DNA of 16,363 nt from Verrucomicrobiota bacterium (GTDB lineage Bacteria; Verrucomicrobiota; Verrucomicrobiia; Verrucomicrobiales; DEV007), in NCBI GenBank assembly GCA_020629815.1, contig JAHDCN010000002.1, positions 17,619 through 33,981 on the forward strand, given 5' to 3'. The translations under genes and the position numbers were made by a program. Under the pieces are notes generated by a model. That model searched no databases and was not told the origin of the DNA. It worked only from the letters and a program-made list of their open reading frames with translations. This document shows, one piece after another, positions 7,903 through 13,345 of this stretch (position 1 is its first letter; each line of letters begins with the position of its first letter).

Positions 7903-8781
7903 TTAGTGCGTCGGAGCAGGCACAGTTGCTTCACTTAATTCCCTTCGCCTCGTCTCCACTATTCGATTCGCGATTTCGCTGATCATCTCCTCTAAAATTA
8001 ATCGGAGATGGCTTCCTCCCCGGTAGTCCGCCGGCGCTATATATTTGATCCGGTCCGCTGGCCCGGATAATTGAAATGCCTTGCGAAAACTAACCCGTGA
8101 ATCATCCCCCGGATTGTAGACAGCGATCGAATGCCCGCCGAAGCGATTCATAACAGTGAAGCATGGAACATCAGTAGGCCCGTCACCGAGGTAAATCATG
8201 TTTGGGAAAGGGATTGGACGCAATTCGTCAGGCATGTGGTCGTTCACATCTTCATTGGCTTCCAGCATACCTTTGTTAATTCGAAATAGGTATTGGGTCT
8301 TTGCCGTATGGGAAATCACTCGCCGTGGAAAGGAGATTCGGCCGGAACTGTCCTCAGCGAACTCACAGCCGAAAATGGTGTGGATGTGTTTTTTCAGCCG
8401 ACTGCCTTCGATGAGAGGCTGAATGCCGCTGGAGATAATGTAATGCTGGATTTCCACTCCCATAGCCCGGTGCTCAGGAGTGAGAAGGCTCTCCAACTCC
8501 TCAAACATTTCCGGTAAACCTTCGTAAAATTTCAGACCTGCGCCCAGCCTTTGGAGGTCAGCGTTACTCGGACCATCCATTTCGAGGTAGTCGAGCATCG
8601 CCTTCAGATAAGCCAGCTCACTTTCGTACGACTGCTCTTCTACCAACTCTTTGCATCTCTGCCAGAATTGTTTCGGATCAATGCCAAACTCCGGAAAGAT
8701 CACATCGTCCTGCATGTATGTAGGACTCAGTGTCTGGTCGTAGTCATAGACGATCCCAATTATGTTTTGCGGAGCTGCCAT
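7903..8781 (-). CDS. HAD-superfamily phosphatase
   Basis: A 292-residue haloacid dehalogenase-type hydrolase. Motif I is VYDYDQT (nucleophile Asp13, acid/base Asp15, Thr17). Motif II is IISSG (Ser117/Ser118). The conserved motif III lysine is probably Lys161 in SHTAKTQ. Motif IV is YLGDGPTD with Asp200 and Asp204. The helical insert between motifs I and II (about 22-105) is a C1-type cap as in phosphoserine-phosphatase-like enzymes. The reaction is probably hydrolysis of a small phosphorylated metabolite through a phospho-aspartate; the substrate is not evident. No signal peptide or membrane segment. The ATG at 8781 lies just before motif I; no Shine-Dalgarno is visible. It sits 39 bases downstream of the epimerase-like gene and 63 bases upstream of the EF-hand gene, so a shared transcript is possible. 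Confidence 0.88.
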   Translation of the reverse strand: MAAPQNIIGIVYDYDQTLSPTYMQDDVIFPEFGIDPKQFWQRCKELVEEQSYESELAYLKAMLDYLEMDGPSNADLQRLGAGLKFYEGLPEMFEELESLLTPEHRAMGVEIQHYIISSGIQPLIEGSRLKKHIHTIFGCEFAEDSSGRISFPRRVISHTAKTQYLFRINKGMLEANEDVNDHMPDELRPIPFPNMIYLGDGPTDVPCFTVMNRFGGHSIAVYNPGDDSRVSFRKAFQLSGPADRIKYIAPADYRGGSHLRLILEEMISEIANRIVETRRRELSEATVPAPTH

Positions 8782-8820
8782 TTTCTATGCGGATCTGTTA
8801 TTTCTATTGTCTCTTCTGAT

Positions 8821-9720
8821 TTACTTCTCTTTGAGTATGTCTTGCAGAGCAGCGCCCAACTCGCCGTGGTTCCAGCTGAAATCGAAGGCTTTCAACTCGA
8901 CCGTCGCAACCCGCTGACTGGAGAGAAACATTTCTTTCATCCCTCCGGGCATGGTGTGAAACACAAACTCCGGCACAGGAAGATTCGCTTTTTTCCCTAA
9001 AGTGACGGCCAGCGAATCGGTAAAGGCGGCATTGGTGACGGGCTGAGGAGCGACGCAATTCACAGGTCCCGTCGATGACGCGCAATCGATCAAATGCAAA
9101 AATACTCTGGCGACATCTTCGACGTGAATCCAAGACATCCATTGTTCACCGCTACCCAATCTTCCTCCCAAACCAAGCCGGAAGAGCCCAAGAGTTTTTT
9201 CCAAAATCCCCCCATCGGTACCCAAAACAATTCCGATTCGAGGCATTACCACGCGCAAGCCAACCGACTCGGCAGCCACTGCGGCCGACTCCCATTGACG
9301 ACAGACATCAGCTAAAAATCCAAACCCGATATCCGACGACTCATCGACCCAGCTGTCGCCACAGTCACCGTAGATTCCAATTCCCGAGGCGCTCACCAAA
9401 ACTCGTGGACGCTTCTCTGTTTCAACATTCGAAATCGCGGCAACCAGATCCTTGGTTCCATTGACACGACTGTCGAGAATTCGGCGCTTCTTCTCTTTCG
9501 TCCATAAGCCGGCAATACTCTCACCAGCTAAATGAACGACCGCATCAAGGTTGGACAGGTCAGCCTCTGCAGGCACCGAAAAATCCCGGAGCTCGTCACA
9601 GTTTTCCACAGCCCGGTTTGGATTCCGCGAAAAACCAACAGTTTCCCAGCGGCGTTTCTTCGCTTCCCGCAGGATCGCCCCGCCAATAAATCCCGTCGCT
9701 CCTGTGATTCCAAGTCGCAT
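8821..9720 (-). CDS. TIGR01777-type NAD(P)-dependent epimerase/oxidoreductase (DUF1731 C-terminus)
   Basis: A 299-residue extended-SDR protein. The Rossmann NAD(P) motif is GATGFIGG (Gly7, Gly10, Gly13). HLAGESIAGLW and VSASGIGIYGD match the TIGR01777/YfcH group, with the family Tyr in IYG. MSWIHVEDVARV is the usual mid-domain motif. The C-terminal part PVPEFVFHTMPGGMKEMFLSSQRV to FSWNHGELGAALQDIL is the DUF1731 segment. Members resemble nucleotide-sugar epimerases, but their substrate is not established. The ATG at 9720 is chosen because the Rossmann strand begins immediately; an in-frame TTG at 9759 would add 13 unconserved residues. A GGAA close upstream of the ATG is a weak ribosome-binding match. 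Confidence 0.9.
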   Translation of the reverse strand: MRLGITGATGFIGGAILREAKKRRWETVGFSRNPNRAVENCDELRDFSVPAEADLSNLDAVVHLAGESIAGLWTKEKKRRILDSRVNGTKDLVAAISNVETEKRPRVLVSASGIGIYGDCGDSWVDESSDIGFGFLADVCRQWESAAVAAESVGLRVVMPRIGIVLGTDGGILEKTLGLFRLGLGGRLGSGEQWMSWIHVEDVARVFLHLIDCASSTGPVNCVAPQPVTNAAFTDSLAVTLGKKANLPVPEFVFHTMPGGMKEMFLSSQRVATVELKAFDFSWNHGELGAALQDILKEK

Positions 9721-9802
9721 CTGTTCCGATAAGGGATCCGTTAGATACCCTTTCCACAAGATACCTGAGTAACCTTCTGAGCGCTACCCCTTTCGACCAC
9801 CC

Positions 9803-9832
9803 AGGTCTAGGGATTGGCAAGCAAGGTCTAGG
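9803..9832. repeat. Two direct 9-bp repeats, 21-bp period
   Basis: AGGTCTAGG occurs at 9803-9811 and again at 9824-9832, spanning the stop codon of the receiver/DHp gene and the leader region of the epimerase-like gene. The 21-bp period is two helical turns. It may be a direct-repeat operator or a local duplication; function is unproven. Confidence 0.5.
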
Positions 9833-10649
9833 TGCTGGCCATAGCCTTTTGCTGATCGAGGAGATCAACAAACTCACTGGATAGCTCGCGAAGCCGGGTG
9901 AGACCACCCTGAGATTCAGGCGATAGGCCGGGTTCCATCAGGATCAGCTCAGAGAAACCGGTCACCGAACCAATCATATTGCGAAAATCGTGTCGCAACT
10001 CGTGGTCATGCAAATCTTCGGCACCAATTTCGTCGAGCTTGGAATTGATCTGGCCGGATGAGTTCTCGATGTAGCCAAACAGTTCAGCCCCGTCTTCGCC
10101 ATACTCTGCGACTCTTGGTTTCAAAGAAGAAGCAATAGATGAGGTTTCTCCGGCGATAGCACGTAGCCGGTTGAGTGAGCTCCCTTGTGCTGATGGCTGT
10201 GATGGTTCAGTCATGGTAGTTCCTTCGCTGCGATCAGCCCCGACGGGGGACGCGGCGGTTTGTTGTACAGCGGAAGTTGGTTCCTGATTCTGCTGAAAAT
10301 ATTTTTGTATGGCTTCTGCTGCAGTTCCAGCACCGTCCTTTTTTTGGAACGCCGTTGCGAAACCTGCTTGATGAGCTGCCTGAAGTTCCTCCGCGTTGCC
10401 GTCACTTAATCCAACGAAAGGAACATTCGCCATCGTTCCCAAAGAACGAACAGCCTGGATCGAATTCCAGAGATCCTGACTGGAAAGCGACAAATCGATC
10501 ACCGTAATATCCGGCACGTGTTGACGGCAAAAATCGACCATTTGGCCAGGGGACCAAACAACGGCTGTTTGGAATCCATACTGACCGAAAGTCTGCTGGA
10601 AGGACTCTCCCAGATTTTGGTCAGCTGCCACTATAAGAACTTTTTGCAT
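9828..10649 (-). CDS. Pseudo-receiver domain fused to an isolated histidine-kinase DHp-like domain
   Basis: A 273-residue cytoplasmic protein. Residues 1-120 form a receiver domain (MQKVLIVAADQNLG) with a candidate phospho-acceptor Asp52 in TVIDLSLS, Ser82 and Lys103. The two acidic residues that normally bind Mg2+ after the first strand are Ala8 and Ala9. After a Gln/Ser/Pro-rich linker (120-160) comes a helical region with HELRHDFRNMIGSVTGFSELI, which strongly resembles the H-box of histidine kinases (His220, D-x-x-N). No ATPase domain follows. It may be a phosphotransfer or output-modulating protein. The ATG at 10649 is chosen because the receiver starts there; the upstream open frame lies in AT-rich non-coding-looking sequence. 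An internal ATG at 10214 has a good Shine-Dalgarno and could yield a separate 128-residue DHp protein. Confidence 0.82.
   Translation of the reverse strand: MQKVLIVAADQNLGESFQQTFGQYGFQTAVVWSPGQMVDFCRQHVPDITVIDLSLSSQDLWNSIQAVRSLGTMANVPFVGLSDGNAEELQAAHQAGFATAFQKKDGAGTAAEAIQKYFQQNQEPTSAVQQTAASPVGADRSEGTTMTEPSQPSAQGSSLNRLRAIAGETSSIASSLKPRVAEYGEDGAELFGYIENSSGQINSKLDEIGAEDLHDHELRHDFRNMIGSVTGFSELILMEPGLSPESQGGLTRLRELSSEFVDLLDQQKAMAST
10215..10225 (-). promoter_or_regulatory. Internal Shine-Dalgarno before in-frame ATG of the DHp-like part
   Basis: On the minus strand AAGGA (10221-10225) lies 6 bases before ATG at 10212-10214, which is in frame at codon 146 of the receiver/DHp gene, exactly in the linker between the two domains. 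Most gene starts in this window lack such a match. It could drive independent translation of the C-terminal domain, or be chance. Confidence 0.4.
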
Positions 10650-10735
10650 CGGGTTATCGATTTTTGGGGAATTATTCGAATTTCTATAAAAATAAGGGTT
10701 ATTTAACTTTTTCCAAGTAATTTTTAAAACTATTT

Positions 10736-10748
10736 TCCAAATTTTGGA
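10736..10748. promoter_or_regulatory. 13-bp perfect dyad, copy 1 (putative operator)
   Basis: TCCAAA-T-TTTGGA is a perfect inverted repeat with a single central base. It has the same format as the second copy, whose centre is 53 bp away (about five helical turns). It may be bound by a dimeric regulator of the divergent genes; AT-rich context raises the chance of coincidence. Confidence 0.35.
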
Positions 10749-10788
10749 TTTTTGCCGCCTTGCTTTAAAATAAATACTCCTTAAATTA

Positions 10789-10801
10789 TTCAAATTTTGA
10801 A
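10789..10801. promoter_or_regulatory. 13-bp perfect dyad, copy 2 (putative operator)
   Basis: TTCAAA-T-TTTGAA is a perfect inverted repeat with a single central T and differs from copy 1 by one symmetric pair of changes (C to T in one arm, G to A in the other). It lies 22 bases before the ATG of the copper protein. Confidence 0.35.
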
Positions 10802-10823
10802 AATCGCCTTGGATTTTCCTTAC

Positions 10824-11300
10824 ATGAAGACTTTCCGACTCCTGATCTTATTGGCTTGTTATGTGCAACAACTCGTCCCGTTGTATGCTCAGGACAGCAC
10901 TACAAAAGAAGTCACCCTTACGTCGGATAAAGCGCAATACTTGTTCGACATCACCGAGTTCACGGTAAAAGCGGGTCAAAAGGTGAAGTTGACCCTGGTT
11001 GTTCCCGAGGAAGCAACGCCGAATCAACCCCACAATGTAGTGATTGTGAAGCCCGGCACGAAAAACACAGTCGGCCAACTCGCAGACCAGTCGGTCTCCG
11101 ATCCATACTACCTGACGGGAAAACAAGCCGTTCCCGATTCGAAAGACATTCTTTTCCGTACCAAACTAGTTTATCCCGGCAAAACGGAGTCCATCGAGTT
11201 CACGGCCCCAAGAGAAGCCGGAGAATACCCGTATTTGTGCACCTTCCCCGGTCATTGGACTACCATGAACGGAATCATGAAGGTCGAGGCAGTCGAATAA
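10824..11300 (+). CDS. Azurin-like type 1 copper protein (cupredoxin), exported
   Basis: A 158-residue protein. A signal peptide covers MKTFRLLILLACYVQQLVPLYA with likely cleavage before Gln23. The mature part is a small cupredoxin: KAGQKVKLTLVV leads to His70 in QPHNVVIV, and the C-terminal metal loop is YLCTFPGHWTTM, giving Cys139, His144 and Met148. The Cys-x4-His-x3-Met spacing is exactly that of azurin, so a type 1 blue copper site is expected. Such proteins shuttle electrons in the periplasm; the partner is not in the window. The ATG at 10824 begins the signal peptide; the frame can be extended to a TTG at 10797 that adds nine poor residues and overlaps a dyad. No Shine-Dalgarno is visible. 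It is divergent from the receiver/DHp gene and 68 bases upstream of a receiver gene. Confidence 0.9.
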   Translation: MKTFRLLILLACYVQQLVPLYAQDSTTKEVTLTSDKAQYLFDITEFTVKAGQKVKLTLVVPEEATPNQPHNVVIVKPGTKNTVGQLADQSVSDPYYLTGKQAVPDSKDILFRTKLVYPGKTESIEFTAPREAGEYPYLCTFPGHWTTMNGIMKVEAVE

Positions 11301-11350
11301 GGTTTGTTAAATTTATAATTATTTGTAATTTCCGTAATTTAAAGTACGGT

Positions 11351-11368
11351 ATGAGCCGGATCTCCTGA
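11351..11368 (+). other. Five-codon mini-ORF abutting the receiver gene
   Basis: ATG at 11351 opens a frame of five codons (MSRIS) and stops with TGA at 11366-11368, directly before the ATG of the next gene at 11369. It could permit termination-reinitiation or be coincidental. The rest of the 68-base gap (11301-11350) is AT-rich and probably contains promoter elements, but I cannot pick a clear pair. Confidence 0.25.
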
Positions 11369-12127
11369 ATGAGCGCACGCATTCTCATTATCGACGACAA
11401 CGTTAGTCTGACGACATTGCTCGCCAAGACTTTGGTGAGGTTTGGTTATGAGCCGCATACGGAGAATAACTCTCTGCAGGCCATCGCGTCAGTGGAACGA
11501 CTGCGACCCGACGTTGTCCTTTTAGATGTGATGATGCCGGAAAAGGACGGTGGAGCAGTTCTCAATGAACTTCGTGCCCATCCTGAATTGCACCACACTC
11601 CAGTGATTCTATTGACCGGATTGCCATCAGAAGCCGAGGCAATCTGTCGAACTAACGGTTTCCCTTGCCCAATCGTGGCGAAGCCAGTCGAACTGAAAAT
11701 TTTGGTGACCGAGATTGAGGGACTGGTGGGAATTGTTCAGCCAATTCCGGAAAGAGAGCCTGAAGTCGCGGCTGCAAACGGAGCAAATCCCTTCACCGAT
11801 GGGGAATCATCCGTAAATCCATCTGCCGCTACACCGTCTTTCCAAAACCAATCACATGCCGGAAATGGTGTTGCACCGGAGCCGGAAACTTATCCCGCGC
11901 CAGCTGCCGCTGCAGCTCATTCACAACCAGAGCCACAACAACCGGTGGCTCCCCCGGAGAGAACACCGAGAGGACGAGTAAACCCAAGATTTGGACCTCA
12001 GTTACAGATGGCAGCAGCTCAAATGGCAGCAGCTCAACCCACACCAAGCCAGCCGTCTTTTGCTCAACAGCAGGCTCCGACTCAGTCCGCCGGTGATGAG
12101 CCGATCTCCGCAGCAGGTCGGTGGTAA
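11369..12127 (+). CDS. Response regulator receiver protein with Pro/Gln/Ala-rich tail
   Basis: A 252-residue protein. Residues 1-120 form a canonical receiver: Asp9/Asp10 in LIIDDN, phospho-acceptor Asp53 in VVLLDVMMPEKDGG, Thr83 in LLTG and Lys105 in VAKPVE. Residues 121-252 contain no recognisable DNA-binding or enzymatic output domain; they are rich in Pro, Gln, Ala and Glu, with a basic patch RTPRGRVNPRFG at about 198-209 and a tandem QMAAAQMAAAQ repeat. Output may be protein binding. It could be the target of the hybrid kinase at 2121-3809, which is unproven. It lies between the copper protein and the SDR gene on the same strand; the SDR start follows 35 bases after its stop, so cotranscription is likely. 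Confidence 0.87.
   Translation: MSARILIIDDNVSLTTLLAKTLVRFGYEPHTENNSLQAIASVERLRPDVVLLDVMMPEKDGGAVLNELRAHPELHHTPVILLTGLPSEAEAICRTNGFPCPIVAKPVELKILVTEIEGLVGIVQPIPEREPEVAAANGANPFTDGESSVNPSAATPSFQNQSHAGNGVAPEPETYPAPAAAAAHSQPEPQQPVAPPERTPRGRVNPRFGPQLQMAAAQMAAAQPTPSQPSFAQQQAPTQSAGDEPISAAGRW
12008..12037 (+). repeat. Perfect 15-bp tandem duplication inside the receiver-protein tail
   Basis: ATGGCAGCAGCTCAA is present twice in a row, encoding two MAAAQ units. It keeps the frame and looks like recent slippage in a low-complexity, weakly constrained tail. Confidence 0.85.
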
Positions 12128-12162
12128 TTGCAATTTCCGACACCGACACTACCCTTTTCCCA

Positions 12163-12912
12163 ATGGATTTGGGTCTGGAAAACAGAGTTATCCTCGTATC
12201 GGGAGGAGCCAGTGGAATCGGCGCAGCGATTGTTGATCAATTGAAGGCTGAAAACGCTCAACCAGTGATTTTGGACCTATCTGAGCCCGCTGATTCACAA
12301 CAGAATTTCTTTACCGTCGATCTCTGCAACGACTCGGATGTAACCGACGCTATTCATAAAATTCGTGAGCGTTTTGGATCGATCGATGGCATCATCAATA
12401 ATGCAGGTTTGAATGACTCCGTCGGACTCGACAGCACTCGGGAGAAATTTCGCGTTTCACTCGAACGCAATCTAGTCCAGTGCTACGGACTCGTTTCCAC
12501 CTGCCTGGACGATCTGAAAAAGACACGTGGATCTATTGTCAATGTAGGGAGCAAAGTTGCGGACACCGGTCAAGGAGGCACTTCCGGCTACGCAGCATCA
12601 AAAGGAGGTCTGAATGCGCTCACACGGGAGTGGGCTCTCGATCTCGCTGCCGATGGCATTCGCTGCAATGCAGTAATCCCGGCAGAGGTCTGGACCCCGA
12701 TGTATGAAAAGTGGCTGAGCAGCCAAGCGGATCCGGAATCAAGAAAAGCAGAGATTGAAAGCCGGATTCCTCTCGGCCCAAGAATGACCACTGCTTCAGA
12801 AATTGCGGCGATGGCCGTATTCCTTTTGTCTGATAGGTCAGCTCATACCACTGGCCAGATCATACACGTCGATGGCGGTTACACCCATCTGGACCGGGCT
12901 TACCGGGGATAG
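12163..12912 (+). CDS. SDR family oxidoreductase, L-fucose dehydrogenase-like
   Basis: A 249-residue classical short-chain dehydrogenase. The cofactor motif is SGGASGIG (13-20), then NNAG (79-82), catalytic Ser130 (or Ser129-region NVGS), Tyr143 and Lys147 in SGYAASKGG, and the C-terminal VDGGYTHLDRA. The segments SLERNLVQCYGL, GQGGTSGYAASKG, VIPAEVWTPMYEKW and HTTGQIIHVDGGYTHLD closely resemble SDRs annotated as L-fucose dehydrogenases, as I recall that family. The likely reaction is NAD(P)-dependent oxidation of a sugar such as L-fucose or D-arabinose. No fucose catabolic genes are adjacent. The ATG at 12163 matches the family N-terminus (MDLGLENRVILVSGG); a GTG at 12121 would overlap the receiver gene. 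The 3' end overlaps ybeY by 13 bases in convergent orientation. Confidence 0.88.
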   Translation: MDLGLENRVILVSGGASGIGAAIVDQLKAENAQPVILDLSEPADSQQNFFTVDLCNDSDVTDAIHKIRERFGSIDGIINNAGLNDSVGLDSTREKFRVSLERNLVQCYGLVSTCLDDLKKTRGSIVNVGSKVADTGQGGTSGYAASKGGLNALTREWALDLAADGIRCNAVIPAEVWTPMYEKWLSSQADPESRKAEIESRIPLGPRMTTASEIAAMAVFLLSDRSAHTTGQIIHVDGGYTHLDRAYRG

Positions 12913-13343
12913 ACCGATTGCAAAATCCGCTCCTGTTGTTTGTGCATTTCTGTTCGCGCAGGTTCCACGAGATCTGTGTGCCCGTTCAAATGTAACAGGC
13001 CGTGAATCATGTAGAGCAACAGCTCCCGGTCAGCACTGTGGCCATGCTCACCACTTTCCCTTTCAGCGGTATCCAGGCTAACCAGAACATCGCCATGGTG
13101 AAACGTAATAACATCGGTCGGCGTTGGATCGTCCATAAAGTCTCCATGCACCCGCGCGATCGTTTCATCCGAAACAATACTGAACTCCACCCGCGCTAAT
13201 CCCGACAAAACCGGATCTTCCGTTCCCAACTGAGCCATGCATTCCGGCAGGGCGCTCTCCAGTTTTTGTCGCAGATCCGACAGATCTAATCCCGTCTCAT
13301 CTACGTGACAGAAAATCTCCAACTTCGGTAACGACACACTCAA
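12900..13343 (-). CDS. ybeY: YbeY endoribonuclease / rRNA maturation factor
   Basis: A 147-residue single-domain metalloprotein of the usual YbeY size. Conserved parts include PTPTDVITFHHGDVLVS (74-89) and the metal-binding helix YMIHGLLHLNGHTD (111-124). His114 and His118 match the first two metal ligands of the H-x3-H-x5-H motif. The third position is Asp124 rather than His; His122 is close by. YbeY acts in 16S rRNA 3'-end maturation and ribosome quality control. It starts 2 bases after the stop of the 7TM-HD gene, indicating an operon; this pgpH-ybeY order is widely conserved in bacteria. The 3' end overlaps the SDR gene by 13 bases. Confidence 0.92.
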   Translation of the reverse strand: MSVSLPKLEIFCHVDETGLDLSDLRQKLESALPECMAQLGTEDPVLSGLARVEFSIVSDETIARVHGDFMDDPTPTDVITFHHGDVLVSLDTAERESGEHGHSADRELLLYMIHGLLHLNGHTDLVEPARTEMHKQQERILQSVYPR

Positions 13344-13345
13344 AG

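Larger units (their letters stand above)
10650..10823. other. Divergent AT-rich intergenic region (receiver/DHp gene and copper protein)
   Basis: This 174-base region separates the divergent genes and must hold both promoters. It is strongly AT-rich. I found no convincing -35/-10 pair with 17-base spacing on either strand. Its clearest structure is two 13-bp dyads (10736-10748 and 10789-10801). Open frames can be read into it from TTG codons on both sides, but the translated extensions look non-coding. Confidence 0.6.

Noticed and set aside
10650..10793. 48-residue N-terminal extension of the receiver/DHp protein from an upstream TTG
   Set aside because: The receiver fold begins at the ATG at 10649; the extension is AT-rich, Asn/Lys/Ile/Tyr-rich and lies where the promoters must be.
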